The notes: a model not told the origin generated them from the letters alone. Shown: positions 8,762 through 18,349, counted from the stretch's first letter. The stretch is 64,000 bases of DNA from Bradyrhizobium sp. 1(2017) (GCF_011602485.2 NZ_CP050022.2:6096001-6160000); one strand, 5' to 3'. Numbers and translations are program-made.

Positions 8762-9373
8762 TCAACGCCGGGTCATGGGAGCCAGCCGGGAGGCATTTTG
8801 AGTCATTCGGGTGGCCGTCAGACGCAGGAAATACAACGATAGGCCAGGATTGCGCTCGCAGAGCTTTTTTAATGCTACATCGCTGATGCAAAGCAGATCC
8901 ACATCGGTTGCTGCAACTGCGGTTTGCGTGCGTCGTCTTTCTAAAGAAAATAATCCAATCTCGCCGAAGAGATCACCTGCCGAAAGTCGCTGGTCAATCT
9001 CCGGAAGCTCAACTTCGCCCGATACAACCATATAAAGCAAATCGGCGTGCTGACCTTTCCTAAAGATCGTCTCCCCCGTCCTAAAATGCTTGGGCCACAT
9101 GAACGGCTGCATCCACAATGGCGAAAGATCCGTGGCCGCAGCGAGCTTCGCTTTCCGAAGCAAAATCATCATGCGAACGAGCAATACAATATTCAAAGGA
9201 AGCAGTACGACGTGCAGAATGAGGACAGGATATAGCCCGGCTCCAAAGCCGTAGCTGATGAATGCGAAGTTACTGCAAATTGCCACCGCACGCAGGCTTA
9301 ACATAGTGCTCATGCAAAACGTGAGCAGGACAAGAGCCGACGCCAAATAGCCGATAGCCTCAATCAAGGTCAT
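8762..9373 (-). CDS. Membrane protein with cyclic-nucleotide-binding domain
   Basis: This 203-residue protein has two or three N-terminal membrane segments (about residues 5-75: IEAIGYLASALVLLTFCMST, AGLYPVLILHVVLLPLNIVL). A cNMP/Crp-like domain follows (MWPKHFRTGETIFRKGQHAD, VVSGEVELPEI, LSAGDLFGEIGLFSLERRRT). The phosphate-cassette region GDLFGEIGLFS is conserved, and the Arg doublet follows it. There is no HTH, so it is a membrane sensor rather than a DNA-binding Crp. The ATG at 9373 is preferred to TTG at 9394. The signal and partner are unknown. Confidence 0.8.
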   Translation of the reverse strand: MTLIEAIGYLASALVLLTFCMSTMLSLRAVAICSNFAFISYGFGAGLYPVLILHVVLLPLNIVLLVRMMILLRKAKLAAATDLSPLWMQPFMWPKHFRTGETIFRKGQHADLLYMVVSGEVELPEIDQRLSAGDLFGEIGLFSLERRRTQTAVAATDVDLLCISDVALKKLCERNPGLSLYFLRLTATRMTQNASRLAPMTRR

Positions 9374-9683
9374 TTCGGTGCCCGACCGGAGCAATCAATA
9401 TCAGAGAGAATGCTGCTAGAGTCGCTTGCGATATCGGGCGGAAATGAGGCCGGCGGGCGCAGCCGCGCTCCCGACTTCACCGGATCATTCTGAACGCCGG
9501 CATCTGGGTCCGTCTGACCTCAGCTCAGAGCACCGCGACGTCCGCCTACTGCAAGTGACTTGAACACACCATGCGAGCGCGCCAAGGCGGCCCTTGACCT
9601 GGAGCGGACATCCCGCCACCTCTGGCCCTTCCAGGATGCGATTTGAGCCAGTACGATGGCGCCATTGGGCCTTGGGTGGAACC

Positions 9684-10667
9684 ATGAGGCGTCGCAAATT
9701 CATCCTACTGACCGGAAGCGTAGCGCTTTGTCCTTTCGCGGCGCGCGCACAACAGGTATCAAAGGTGCCTCGCATAGGCTATCTTGGCGTCACGTCCCCC
9801 TTCGATAGGCCGCTTTTACTCGACGCGTTCCGGCAAGGTCTGCGTGAGCGCGGATTAATTGAAGGCCAGAATATTGTCATCGACTATCGTTTCGCTGAGG
9901 GTAGGCTCGACCGGTTGCCCGACCTTGCGGCCGAACTGGTCCGGCTCAACGTCGACGTCATCGTATCGTTGGGAACGCAGGGAGTGACGGCAGCCAAGAA
10001 CGCCACCAAGTCAATCCCCATCGTCATGATTGGTGTTCGCGATCCTGTTGGCATCGGGCTCATCGCCAGCCTTGCGCGCCCGGGCGGAAACATCACCGGG
10101 GTGTCCGGCAGCGCCGGCCTGGAAATCGTCACCAAACAGCTAGAACTGCTCAAGGAGACCGTTCCCAAAATCCAACGCGTGGCCATCCTCTCGAACCCGG
10201 CGAATGCGTATCACCAGCTCGCGATAAAAGAATTGAACGTCGCAGCCCTGTCGTTGGGAGTGCAGCTCCAACTGCTGGAGGCTCGAGGTCCGAACGAGTT
10301 CGACGGCGCATTCGCGGCCATGGCCGAAGAGCGCGTGGAAGCACTCCTGGTCCTGTCAGATGTGATCTTCAACGACCACCGAGCACGGCTTGTAGATCTC
10401 GCGGCAATGAACCGCCTGCCGACAGCTTATGGCATCAGGGAGAGTGTGGAGGCCGGGGGTGTAATGTCTTACGGGCCGAGCTTCCTCGATTTTTTTCGGC
10501 GCAGCACCGCATACGTGGATAAAATCCTGAAAGGCGTTAAGCCAACCGACCTCCCTGTTGAGCAGCCAACGAAGTTCGAACTGATCATCAACCTCCGGAC
10601 GGCCAGGACGCTCGGTATCGAAATTCCTCCAACGCTGCTCTCGCGCGCCGACGAGGTGATCGAATAG
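9684..10667 (+). CDS. ABC-type substrate-binding protein (ABC_sub_bind family), paralogue 3
   Basis: This 327-residue protein starts MRRRKFILLTGSVALCPFAA, with a likely cleavage after ARAQ. Family pattern: VPRIGYLGVTSPFDRPLLLD, GLRERGLIEGQNIVIDYRFA, SLGTQGVTAAKNATKSIPIV, GNITGVSGSAGLEIVTKQLE, end LLSRADEVIE. It is on the opposite strand from the other two copies and is more divergent. No permease or ATPase gene is nearby. The ligand is unknown. An upstream in-frame extension to 9594 precedes the signal region and was not used. Confidence 0.85.
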   Translation: MRRRKFILLTGSVALCPFAARAQQVSKVPRIGYLGVTSPFDRPLLLDAFRQGLRERGLIEGQNIVIDYRFAEGRLDRLPDLAAELVRLNVDVIVSLGTQGVTAAKNATKSIPIVMIGVRDPVGIGLIASLARPGGNITGVSGSAGLEIVTKQLELLKETVPKIQRVAILSNPANAYHQLAIKELNVAALSLGVQLQLLEARGPNEFDGAFAAMAEERVEALLVLSDVIFNDHRARLVDLAAMNRLPTAYGIRESVEAGGVMSYGPSFLDFFRRSTAYVDKILKGVKPTDLPVEQPTKFELIINLRTARTLGIEIPPTLLSRADEVIE

Positions 10668-10887
10668 TCATAGATATTCGCTCTTGGCGCACAGCAGGCC
10701 TTTTGGCGCATTCCGGAGACCGCCAGATCTGGCCCTTAGCGGACCAATCGCGGCATGGTTCGCAATGGTAGCTCTTGATCCTTGCAGAATTGGTACGTCT
10801 GCGTCCCTTTGGGACTGCTCAATTTCAGCACTTTTTCGGGCCGGCGCTAATACGTCGCACGGCTTCGCGCCAGCGATTGACATGGCT

Positions 10888-11010
10888 CTAAATGAAGTCT
10901 GTCGCATGCAGGTTCGCCGTTTGGAATCCCTGCAGCGTTATCGTATCGCTGGCCGTCAGGTGGATCACGGCGTTGCCGTCGCCGCCGTCGCTGCTCAAGC
11001 TCGGCGGGCG
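10888..11010 (-). pseudogene. C-terminal tail relic of an RTX/calcium-binding-type protein
   Basis: The minus strand ends in TAG (10888-10890) after a peptide SDGGDGNAVIHLTASDTITL and QGFQTANLHATDFI. This is the usual last segment of hemolysin-type calcium-binding proteins (a D-G-N-A-V-I-x-L strand, then a S/D-x-I-T-L strand, then DF(I/V)). The glycine-rich repeats that should precede it are absent, so only about 40 codons remain. Confidence 0.45.
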
Positions 11011-11195
11011 CCCTCGATCTTAGCCCCCGGCGAGCGAACGTGGGACAGGATAGCGGATTTGCTTTTGGCTCCAGGCCGACCGAGTTTTGCTCGCTGAGGA
11101 CCGCTTCTGACCGCCAAGGGACATTCCGACCAAGCCAGTCGGCCGCTCAAGCAAAAGAGCCTGCCTCAGTTGGCGACCCCATCGCGAGCGGCTTC

Positions 11196-11513
11196 TCATT
11201 TTGGCGTGCCGGCCTTGCTACCCGAACCGGTGGTCTGCCCACTTCCCGGTTGGGCCGGGGGATGCGCAGAAGCGGCTGGCGTCTCTTGATCGGCCACGTA
11301 TCCGGACGCGCCGGAGTTGCGTGTCTTGACACCTTTGTTCGGATCACCCTGCATCTGCTCGTTGGGCGCGCTAGCCTTGAGCCCTTTATCTACATCACCG
11401 TGCACTTCATCCTTGGTTTGCTGACTGGGCGCCGCCTTTTGCTCCTGTGCCATTGCAGGAAAGGTAATCGCGCTTCCGGCAACTACAATCATCGCGAGAA
11501 TTGCTGTTCGCAT
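11196..11513 (-). CDS. Small exported protein, Pro/Gln/Gly-rich
   Basis: ATG at 11513 follows a GGAG-type ribosome site and opens MRTAILAMIVVAGSAITFPA, a signal peptide with likely cleavage at AMAQ. The mature ~80 residues are hydrophilic and disordered (KDEVHGDVDKGLKASAP, SGSGSKAGTPK at the end). It has no cysteines and no known domain. It is probably a small periplasmic protein of unknown role. Confidence 0.65.
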   Translation of the reverse strand: MRTAILAMIVVAGSAITFPAMAQEQKAAPSQQTKDEVHGDVDKGLKASAPNEQMQGDPNKGVKTRNSGASGYVADQETPAASAHPPAQPGSGQTTGSGSKAGTPK

Positions 11514-12072
11514 GTTTCTCCTCCATGGCGTTGCCCCAGTCCCGCTCAACGCGCGAACTTCCCAACCTTTCCTAGGTCTGATCGCTATTTTTATCGGTAC
11601 GCTTTGCGCAATCGCAGTGGGCTGCGCTCAATGTTGCCTATTGGGCCCTTAGCTGACTTGCGTTGTTGGGATTCCAGAAGCGGCCCCGGCTTGGAGGCGG
11701 GACAAGGGTGCGCCGAGGCCGCCGCCAACCCTTCGCCGAGAGGGCCAGCAACTCCAAAACCCGATACAGGGTCTGCCGTTCCTTCCCCTGGCAGGTAGTA
11801 TCGGCCTGTTGTCAACGGATGCGGAAACATTCCACATCCACGAGAGGAACGGTAGCACCGTTGAGTAGACTACGCTTCCTGCCCCATGTGATCGAAAGGA
11901 CAGGCAAGGCGACCGAGTACCGGCAGGAGTAATTACGACATGGTCACCATGGTGCGACTGAAGTGCAGGTCTGCTACTGTCCCTTCTCGGACCTCGTGCC
12001 ATGTCAGCTCCTACGCCGCCGTTGAGAGGAAGTTGACATCGCGGATTCATGAATACACGACCTAGCTAAAGC
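11514..12072. other. 559-base gap, no supported gene
   Basis: The long open frames here are low-complexity and lack ribosome sites, family motifs or plausible starts. No strong hairpin or repeat was found. Confidence 0.4.
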
Positions 12073-12261
12073 TCAGCGCTTCTTCGCCTTTTTCTTCTTG
12101 GCCTTTGTCTTCTTCTCTACCCGAACTCCCTTGAACTTTTTGGCAGCTTTCTTCGCCTTTCGCGGCTTCTTGACCGCGATAAACTCGCCGGACTTCGTGT
12201 CCCGCTTCGTCCACCCTGAGGCGCCGACTATCGTGGTTTTCGTCGGGATCGGTGACCGCAT
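12073..12261 (-). CDS. Small lysine-rich basic protein (62 aa)
   Basis: The frame contains TKTTIVGASGWTKRDTKSGE and FIAVKK, then a run of KKPRKAKKAAKKFKGV and a lysine tail ending KKR. The GWTKRDTKSGEF core with a basic tail looks like a small conserved rhizobial protein, perhaps nucleic-acid binding. Its first codons fall in a LysR relic (the two meet near 12275), so the native start may have been MKTTIVG-like and the ATG at 12261 may be secondary. Confidence 0.55.
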   Translation of the reverse strand: MRSPIPTKTTIVGASGWTKRDTKSGEFIAVKKPRKAKKAAKKFKGVRVEKKTKAKKKKAKKR

Positions 12262-12274
12262 ATTCGGGAATGAG

Positions 12275-12420
12275 GGCCAAAACCCAACCCCGAGCGCATC
12301 AGCGCCTGGATCCAGTCGTCGCGGTCGCTGCGGTAAACGGTGTCGATCTCGACTCCCTGTTCCTCGAAGAAGCGATCCGCACAGTCATTAAATCCGCAGC
12401 TGGTAAACCTAGGCCGGCCA
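12275..12420 (-). pseudogene. Fragment of a LysR-type effector-binding domain
   Basis: The reverse strand encodes GFNDCADRFFEEQGVEIDTV and YRSDRDDWIQALMRSGLGFG, the conserved effector-domain core of LysR regulators. The natural continuation LIPEYAVTDP appears in another frame just downstream, so a frameshift is present too. The HTH and most of the domain are missing. Confidence 0.55.
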
Positions 12421-12792
12421 AGCCACGCGTCTATTCAGAAGCCTTCTTCGCGAGCAAAGCAGAATAGCTTTCATCAATCGCGATCCAAATGCGTGCGCGG
12501 TCTGTTCGGCGATTTACGGTTAGGAGAGAGCGGCCTTGAACAGCCGCTAACGTTGCGACCAAATCGCGCGCGTCGGCCTCGCCGAACTACCTTGCCATGT
12601 CCGCGATCCCGCGTGGCGAAGCGCTTCGAGTAGGCGACCGGGCAAACCTTACCGGCGATACCACCGAGCCGGCAACTTTTGCCGGCCGGCCGGCGCTGCT
12701 CGATGGGCGCGAGCCCGGAAACATATGCAATCAAACGAAGGAATTTGGCACGCACGTTGCTTGCCCTTCGTGATCGTCTTGAGGGGCCGAAC
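12421..12792. other. Gap with GC-rich palindromic stretch
   Basis: Around 12665-12690 the GCCGGC word recurs several times. A minus-strand frame here reads AYVSGLAPIEQRRPAGK, faintly like an IS110-type transposase tail, but too little is preserved to name it. Confidence 0.3.
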
Positions 12793-13146
12793 ATGCAAGT
12801 CACGGCAGGAACATCAATCTTCGGCTACCAGCCTGCAAAAGTCGGCTCAACGAACGGTGCATCGAAACCGTCGGTGACCGACAATGGTGGGCTCCCGCAG
12901 GCCAGCGAAGATGGCGCATCGAGCGACAGCAGCGTGGTGCAGGAGTTCCTGAAATACGCGAAGATGAACCCCTTCGACCGTATGCGGGCGGCCATTCTGA
13001 AAAGCATGAACCTCAGCGAGGCCGACCTCGCCAACATGACCCCGGACCAGAAAGCGGCGGTGGAGCAGAAGATCCGGGACGCCATCGAAAAGCAGCTGGA
13101 GAAGAAGGGCCAACAGCCCGGCAGCCTGGTCGATCAGTCCGCGTAA
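12793..13146 (+). CDS. Conserved hypothetical protein (117 aa)
   Basis: ATG at 12793 opens MQVTAGTSIFGYQPAKVGST, then a disordered Ser/Asp-rich linker, then a helical C-terminal half (FLKYAKMNPFDRMRAAILKS, MNLSEADLANMTPDQKAAVE, KIRDAIEKQL). The tail ends in QPGSLVDQSA. It has no signal peptide or membrane segment and no cysteine. It looks like a genuine small cytoplasmic protein of Bradyrhizobium type, function unknown. The more upstream ATG at 12679 gives a basic tail unlike the family and was rejected. Confidence 0.7.
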   Translation: MQVTAGTSIFGYQPAKVGSTNGASKPSVTDNGGLPQASEDGASSDSSVVQEFLKYAKMNPFDRMRAAILKSMNLSEADLANMTPDQKAAVEQKIRDAIEKQLEKKGQQPGSLVDQSA

Positions 13147-13156
13147 CGACCGCGCG

Positions 13157-13593
13157 TCACCAGTGGAATATCGCGCCTTTTCCAATCTCGCAGTCGAATG
13201 CCGTATCCTTGAGAACGGCGTCATTAACGGCGTCCAGGATCATCGTGCGTGCTTCGATCCTGCCGTTTGCGTGCACCCTGAACGACAAGAATTCTCTGAC
13301 CGCCTTGTCCGGTCCTACCGTGAAATGGGTCGTTGCGAAGGCGATCGTTCCGTCAGGCTGGATCATGTATCCGTCAAACCGCATGCTCGCCTTGATCGGA
13401 GGCCCCGCCGCGTTAGTGCCGTGAACTTGGCAAGCCGAAAGGTCGACGAGCATGCGCAATTCCTTCCCAGCGACAATTGCCTTGTTCAGCGCCGCATAGT
13501 AGGCGCTTCCGGTTCGTCCGCGATCACGGGGTGCGTCCAGAAGCTCGTTACGATCGCCAGAGTGGCGGCGTAGTTGCGCAGATCATTCGACAA
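13157..13593 (-). pseudogene. VirK-like exported protein with a frameshift
   Basis: TTG at 13593 follows a GGGGAG ribosome site and opens a signal-like stretch (SNDLRNYAATLAIVTSFWTH, PVIADEPEA). That frame stops at 13486. In another frame the protein continues YYAALNKAIVAGKELRMLVD, GYMIQPDGTIAFATTHFTV, VREFLSFRVHANGRIEARTM and FDCEIGKGAIFHW. This is the VirK-type beta fold (DLSAC, then TPDGTIAFxxTHFTV, then the CxIGKG end). One indel near 13495 splits it. A shortened protein from ATG 13459 would lack the signal peptide. Confidence 0.55.
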
Positions 13594-13668
13594 ATGTGAC
13601 TCCCCGGAATGGAGGCTCTCGGCTGGACCTCGTTTCGCCGGAGCAGGCATGTGACGACATTCGTCGCC

Positions 13669-13980
13669 CTAGCCGGCTCCCGACTCGAACTTCACCGCCT
13701 CGTGATTGGTGATGACTTCTCGAACGATCAGAGCATGCAGCTTCTGGGTAAACTCCGGATCGAGCCCGCTCTGTGCGGCGAGCATGCGAAGCCGCTTCAA
13801 TTGCGCCGCTTCACGTCGGGGATCGCGAGACACCAGTCCATGTCTAGCCTTGAGCTCTCCGATCACATGAGTACAGCGAAAGCGTTCTGCAAGCAGGTGC
13901 ACCATCGCCGCATCGAGATTGTCGATGCTGCGGCGCAGCTTGGCCAAATCGCCGGCAAACTCCCGGTCATCATCCGTCAT
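13669..13980 (-). CDS. Chorismate mutase, AroQ type
   Basis: This 103-residue all-helical protein converts chorismate to prephenate in aromatic amino-acid synthesis. It has the AroQ pattern: [20 protein letters not shown] (first helix with substrate Arg), GELKARHGL (catalytic Lys region), [30 protein letters not shown]. It is a stand-alone, cytoplasmic, monofunctional enzyme. Its ATG (13980) overlaps the ureG stop (13977-13979), so it is probably translated with the urease operon. That location is unusual, and no other shikimate-pathway gene is near. Confidence 0.85.
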   Translation of the reverse strand: MTDDDREFAGDLAKLRRSIDNLDAAMVHLLAERFRCTHVIGELKARHGLVSRDPRREAAQLKRLRMLAAQSGLDPEFTQKLHALIVREVITNHEAVKFESGAG

Positions 13981-14666
13981 CGATGGGTACCTCCGGACAG
14001 CGTCGCGGCGGACAACCCGCCCTTCTGCAGAATGAAGCCCGCAATCTCATCGACGCCTTGGCCACTCTTCAGATTGGAGAAGATGAAGGGCCGCGTGCCG
14101 CGCATCCGTCGTGCATCCGCTTCCATGATCTCCAGATTTGCGCCCACCAGGGGAGCGAGATCGATCTTGTTGATCACCAGCAGGTCGGATCGCATGATCC
14201 CCGGTCCTCCTTTGCGCGGGATCTTCTCTCCAGCCGCAACGTCGATCACGTAGACGGTCAGATCCGCTAGCTCCGGACTGAAGGTGGCAGCGAGATTGTC
14301 GCCGCCCGACTCGACAAAGCAAAGCTCCGCGTGCGGAAACTTCAGGTTCATGTCGTGAATCGCCGCCAGGTTCATCGAGGCGTCCTCCCGTATGGCCGTA
14401 TGCGGACAGCCCCCCGTTTCCACCCCCATGATGCGCTCTGCCGCCAGCGCTTGGGCGCGGGTCAGAATGAGCTGATCCTCCTTGGTGTAGATGTCGTTGG
14501 TGATGACGTAGATCTCGTAGAAATCGCGCAGATGCTTGCACAGCGCCTCGACCAGCGCCGTCTTTCCGGAACCGACCGGACCGCCGATTCCGACGCGTAA
14601 CGGCCCGTTGGTTGCCGGAATGCCGGGTGCGCGGAAAGACCTGCTCTCGCCTTCAATCGTTCTCAT
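13977..14666 (-). CDS. ureG: Urease accessory GTPase UreG
   Basis: UreG (229 residues) is the GTPase that drives nickel delivery into apo-urease. Visible motifs: P-loop [11 protein letters not shown] (residues 26-36), Walker-like NDIYTKEDQ, the nickel-binding CPH motif (C87-P-H89 in [14 protein letters not shown]), [20 protein letters not shown], and the NKID base motif. The length matches the family. It follows ureF with a 4-base overlap (14663-14666) and is followed by the chorismate mutase. Confidence 0.97.
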   Translation of the reverse strand: MRTIEGESRSFRAPGIPATNGPLRVGIGGPVGSGKTALVEALCKHLRDFYEIYVITNDIYTKEDQLILTRAQALAAERIMGVETGGCPHTAIREDASMNLAAIHDMNLKFPHAELCFVESGGDNLAATFSPELADLTVYVIDVAAGEKIPRKGGPGIMRSDLLVINKIDLAPLVGANLEIMEADARRMRGTRPFIFSNLKSGQGVDEIAGFILQKGGLSAATLSGGTHR

Positions 14667-15361
14667 GACCGAAACAACCTCGTATACTGGAGCTCGTGCG
14701 CGATGGACGCGAGCTCGACCATCAGGCCCGCCGAACCGAGATCGTCGACCGTCTCACGGCTTGCGATTTCACTGCGCGATAGGATCGCCTGCTCGAGCGC
14801 CGCGATGGCGAGCTGACCATCGGTCTGACCGAGAGGCACCAATCGCACGCCCGCGCTCACCAGATTGGCGACGTAGCTGTGCAGGAATGCCGGCAGTGCG
14901 ATTTCGACGCCAATCCGCTCGCGCGCCGCTCTCGCTCCGAGCAGGACGGCCAACACCGGCGGGCATTTCGGGTCGGAGAAAATGTCCAGAATTCGATCCG
15001 GCCACACGCTGCGAAGGGTCGTAAGGCACGCTGACGATTGTTGTGCGGATTCGAGCACGAATTCGGCCGTGCCACGGGACGCGGCTGCGAGTTCAGCCAG
15101 CTGCGGAATCTGGTCTTCGGCATCCTCCGCCACGCATCGATAGGCTTCGCTGAAAAAAATCGCCTCGTTTCGGCCGGAGCCATAGCAAAGGTCGGCCTTG
15201 AGCCAATCGATCAGGCTGCGCCGATCGGACACATAGCCGGCCTCCACGGCCCATTCCAGGCCGTGCGAGTAGCTGTAGGCCCCGTTCGGGAACGACGGCG
15301 AGAGCCAGCTCTGCAGCCTCAGGAACGCCAACGCCGTATGTCCATAACTATCGTCTGTCAT
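14663..15361 (-). CDS. ureF: Urease accessory protein UreF
   Basis: UreF (232 residues from ATG 15361) binds UreD and UreG in the urease activation complex. Conserved stretches: [20 protein letters not shown] with [12 protein letters not shown], the helical core with [16 protein letters not shown], and [20 protein letters not shown]. The start at 15361 is chosen because it begins after the ureC stop (15385) and matches typical UreF. The longer frame to 15436 would overlap ureC and adds a non-family segment. It overlaps ureG by 4 bases. Confidence 0.95.
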   Translation of the reverse strand: MTDDSYGHTALAFLRLQSWLSPSFPNGAYSYSHGLEWAVEAGYVSDRRSLIDWLKADLCYGSGRNEAIFFSEAYRCVAEDAEDQIPQLAELAAASRGTAEFVLESAQQSSACLTTLRSVWPDRILDIFSDPKCPPVLAVLLGARAARERIGVEIALPAFLHSYVANLVSAGVRLVPLGQTDGQLAIAALEQAILSRSEIASRETVDDLGSAGLMVELASIAHELQYTRLFRS

Positions 15362-15384
15362 CGCACCACCATCCTGGCAACGCG

Positions 15385-17088
15385 TCAGTACATGAAATAG
15401 CGCTGCGCCATCGGGACCACATTCACCGGCGGACAAGTGAGGAGTCGCCCGTCGGCTCGCACCTCGTAGGTTTCGGGATCGACCTCCATGTGAGGAAGCG
15501 CGTCGTTGAGGATCATGGAATGCTTGCCGATCGATCGCGTGTTCGAGACCGGCAGGAGTTGCTTTGCCAAGCCCAGCTGTCTCGTCGTTTCGAGCGAAGC
15601 CTGACTGACGAAGGTTACTGAATTTTTGCCGGGAGAACGGCCAAAGGCACCAAACATCGGCCGGTAATATTCCGGTTGTGGCGTCGGTATCGATGCATTG
15701 GGGTCACCCATGATCGCGGCAGCGATCATGCCGGATTTCAGGACCATGTCGGGTTTGATCCCGAAGAACGCCGGATCCCAGACGACGATGTCCGCGAGCT
15801 TTCCGACCTCGATCGAACCGACATGGCCTGACATTCCCTGCACGATGGCCGGATTGATCGTGTATTTCGCGACGTAGCGCCGAGCCCTGAAATTGTCGTT
15901 CTGCCCTGTTTCTTCCGGCGATCGCCCGAACTGCTTTTTCATCTTGTCGGCGGTCTGCCACGTCCGCGTGATCACCTCACCGACGCGCCCCATCGCCTGG
16001 CTATCCGACGACACGATCGAGAACGCACCGAGATCGTGCAGGATGTCCTCTGCGGCGATCGTCTCCTTTCGTATGCGGCTCTCGGCGAAGGCGACATCCT
16101 CCGGAATGCGACGGTCCAGATGGTGGGTTACCATCAGCATGTCGAGTGCTTCGTCGAGCGTGTTCGCGGTGTAGGGACGCGTCGGATTTGTCGAGGCCGG
16201 GATGACGTTCCTCTCGCCGCAGACCTTGATGATATCAGGCGCATGCCCGCCGCCGGCCCCTTCCGTATGGGCCGCATGGATCGTCCTGCCCTTGAACGCG
16301 GCGATCGTGCTCTCGACGAACCCGCCTTCGTTCAGGGAATCGGTGTGGATCATGACCTGCACGTCCATGTCGTCGGCGACTGAGAGACAGCAGTCGATCG
16401 ATGCGGGCGTGGCGCCCCAGTCTTCGTGCAGCTTCAGCCCGCACGCGCCGGCTTCGACCTGCTCGACAAGGCCCGCGGGTACACTCGCATTGCCCTTGCC
16501 GAAAATGCCGAAGTTCATCGGGAACCCATCCAGCGCCTCGAGCATCCGATGGATGTGCCATGGCCCCGGGGTACAGGTCGTTGCCGTCGTTCCAGCGGCA
16601 GGCCCGGTCCCACCACCCATCATGGTTGTTACACCAGAAAAGAGCGCCTCCTCGATCTGCTGGGGGCAGATGAAATGAATGTGCGTATCCATTCCGCCGG
16701 CGGTGATGATCTTGCCCTCGCCCGCGATGATTTCCGTCCCCGGCCCGATGATGATCGATACACCCGGCTGAACGTCGGGGTTGCCTGCCTTGCCGATGGC
16801 GGCAATGAGCCCGTCCTTGATCGCAATGTCGGCCTTGACGATTCCCCAATGATCAAGGATCAGCGCGTTGGTAATGACCGTATCGACTGCACCCTGCGCC
16901 CGCGTGAGCTGCGATTGTCCCATGCCGTCGCGGATGACTTTGCCGCCGCCGAACTTGACCTCTTCGCCATAGATCGTGAGGTCCTTCTCCGGCTCAATGA
17001 ACAGATCGGTGTCAGCCAGCCGCACCCTGTCGCCGACCGTGGGGCCGAACATCTGCGCATAGGCTCTGCGGCTCATCGTGTGGGACAT
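15385..17088 (-). CDS. ureC: Urease alpha subunit UreC
   Basis: UreC (567 residues) holds the dinickel site that hydrolyses urea to ammonia and carbamate. Nickel ligands are intact: H136/H138 (MDTHIHF), carbamylated K219 with H221 (CGLKLHED), H248 (VMIHTDS), H274 ([15 protein letters not shown]), D362 (SSDSQAMGR). Compared with Klebsiella numbering (offset +2) the flap cysteine C319 is Thr here (T321 in [11 protein letters not shown]), followed by H322. The protein ends [11 protein letters not shown]. The gene lies 12 bases after ureB (17101) and before ureF. Confidence 0.97.
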   Translation of the reverse strand: MSHTMSRRAYAQMFGPTVGDRVRLADTDLFIEPEKDLTIYGEEVKFGGGKVIRDGMGQSQLTRAQGAVDTVITNALILDHWGIVKADIAIKDGLIAAIGKAGNPDVQPGVSIIIGPGTEIIAGEGKIITAGGMDTHIHFICPQQIEEALFSGVTTMMGGGTGPAAGTTATTCTPGPWHIHRMLEALDGFPMNFGIFGKGNASVPAGLVEQVEAGACGLKLHEDWGATPASIDCCLSVADDMDVQVMIHTDSLNEGGFVESTIAAFKGRTIHAAHTEGAGGGHAPDIIKVCGERNVIPASTNPTRPYTANTLDEALDMLMVTHHLDRRIPEDVAFAESRIRKETIAAEDILHDLGAFSIVSSDSQAMGRVGEVITRTWQTADKMKKQFGRSPEETGQNDNFRARRYVAKYTINPAIVQGMSGHVGSIEVGKLADIVVWDPAFFGIKPDMVLKSGMIAAAIMGDPNASIPTPQPEYYRPMFGAFGRSPGKNSVTFVSQASLETTRQLGLAKQLLPVSNTRSIGKHSMILNDALPHMEVDPETYEVRADGRLLTCPPVNVVPMAQRYFMY

Positions 17089-17100
17089 GTCTTCCTCACC

Positions 17101-17439
17101 TCATTCGTTGGAGCCGGATGCATCGGTCTGTGATTCCAGAGGTCCCATCACGCTGCCGCTAAAGCCGTAAATCCGCCGCGCTCCGGCAAATGGAATCAAT
17201 GAAACCTCGCGCGACTGACCCGGCTCAAACCGCACGGCCGTCCCGGCCGGGATATCTAGGCGGCGTCCACGGGCGGCGGATCGATCGAACACGAGTGCTG
17301 CGTTCACTTCGGCGAAGTGATAATGACTGCCCACCTGGACCGGCCGGTCGCCGGTGTTGGATACGGCAATCGATAGACCCGTCCTGTCCCTATTCAGAAC
17401 GATGTCGCCGTCAGCCGGAATGACCTCTCCGGGAATCAT
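17101..17439 (-). CDS. ureB: Urease beta subunit UreB
   Basis: UreB (112 residues from ATG 17439) packs on UreC in the (ABC)3 urease. It shows [60 protein letters not shown] and [16 protein letters not shown], which cover the whole family. The ATG overlaps the hupE/ureJ stop in an ATGA, so the two are translationally coupled. The longer frame to 17481 adds a Cys/Arg-rich leader not seen in UreB. Confidence 0.95.
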   Translation of the reverse strand: MIPGEVIPADGDIVLNRDRTGLSIAVSNTGDRPVQVGSHYHFAEVNAALVFDRSAARGRRLDIPAGTAVRFEPGQSREVSLIPFAGARRIYGFSGSVMGPLESQTDASGSNE

Positions 17440-18014
17440 GCCACGCCTCCAAGCAGCAGCAACCCGACAAGACCGGCACAAACGCCCGCCGCGCGAAGCA
17501 AACTTTTTCTGGCCGCGCTTCCTCCCCAGAACCCGATGAACATGCCGGTCAAGAGAAGAGCAGCGGTCGCAGTTATGAAGCCGATCACGTAGGGAGCAAG
17601 CATCGAGGCGGCTTCAGTTCCGTGTGCGTGACCATGGAAGAACGCGAACAGGCCGATGGCCGCCGCGCCTAGCATGACGGGCATCCTGAATTCGAACGCA
17701 ACGAACGCTCCCAGCGCCACCATCGAGAGGCTGATCGCCGCCTCCACAAAGCCCATCTGGAGACCTGCGCTCGCCGCAGCAAAGCCGCCCAGCATCGCGA
17801 TCAGAAAGGTCAGCGGCCACACGGCTCTCGCGGATCCGCCCACGAGCGCGCTCCACGCTCCCACCAACGTGATCGCAATCAGATGATCCGCGCCGCTGAA
17901 CGGGTGGACGAGACCGGCATCGAACGAGCTGCCCACGCTAGTAACAGGATGAGCAAAAGCGGGCGAGGCAAGCACGCTCAACGCGGCGACGCAAAACGGG
18001 ACGATACGCATCAT
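17436..18014 (-). CDS. ureJ: HupE/UreJ family nickel permease
   Basis: This 192-residue membrane protein has a signal-like start [20 protein letters not shown] ending AHP. The HupE signature HPFSGADHL (about residue 37) precedes roughly six membrane segments. [13 protein letters not shown] (near residue 125) provides metal-binding histidines. HupE/UreJ proteins supply nickel (or sometimes cobalt) at the cytoplasmic membrane. It is placed between ureA and ureB and overlaps ureB at ATGA, so it is clearly part of the urease operon. The gene symbol follows the family used for urease clusters; hupE is an alternative name. Confidence 0.88.
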   Translation of the reverse strand: MMRIVPFCVAALSVLASPAFAHPVTSVGSSFDAGLVHPFSGADHLIAITLVGAWSALVGGSARAVWPLTFLIAMLGGFAAASAGLQMGFVEAAISLSMVALGAFVAFEFRMPVMLGAAAIGLFAFFHGHAHGTEAASMLAPYVIGFITATAALLLTGMFIGFWGGSAARKSLLRAAGVCAGLVGLLLLGGVA

Positions 18015-18020
18015 TGGCTC

Positions 18021-18323
18021 CTATCGGATCGGGTTGTGCACCGGGACAAGCTTGGTCCCATCCGGAAATGTCGCCTCCACCTGGATCTCGCGGATCAATT
18101 CCGGGATGCCCTCCATGACCTGGTCCCGGCGCAGCAGCCGGCCGCCTTCAGACATCAGATCCGCGACCGACCGCCCGTCGCGAGCGCCTTCCATGATGGC
18201 ATCCGAGATCAACGCGATACTTTCGGGATAATTTAGCTTGACGCCTCGCGCGAGCCGGCCACGCGCAACGATCGCGGCGAGTGCTATCATCAGCTTGTCT
18301 CGTTCCCGTGGCGTCAAATTCAA
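18021..18323 (-). CDS. ureA: Urease gamma subunit UreA
   Basis: UreA (about 100 residues) shows [60 protein letters not shown] and [19 protein letters not shown], the full family. The start is taken as TTG 18323, preceded by GGGAG, because UreA normally begins (M)NLTPRE. An upstream start (ATG 18362) would add 13 residues and overlap ureD; it is possible but less likely. Gaps: 26 bases after ureD, 6 bases before ureJ. Confidence 0.93.
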   Translation of the reverse strand: MNLTPRERDKLMIALAAIVARGRLARGVKLNYPESIALISDAIMEGARDGRSVADLMSEGGRLLRRDQVMEGIPELIREIQVEATFPDGTKLVPVHNPIR

Positions 18324-18349
18324 GGCGCTTCTCCCACTTGGCCGCGCTG

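Noticed and set aside
12474..12803. IS110-type transposase relic
   Set aside because: AYVSGLAPIEQRRPAGK is only loosely similar, and no conserved catalytic or terminal repeat sequence is visible.
16235..16849. Minus-strand frame of 204 codons inside ureC
   Set aside because: This is an alternative frame of ureC and has no independent support.
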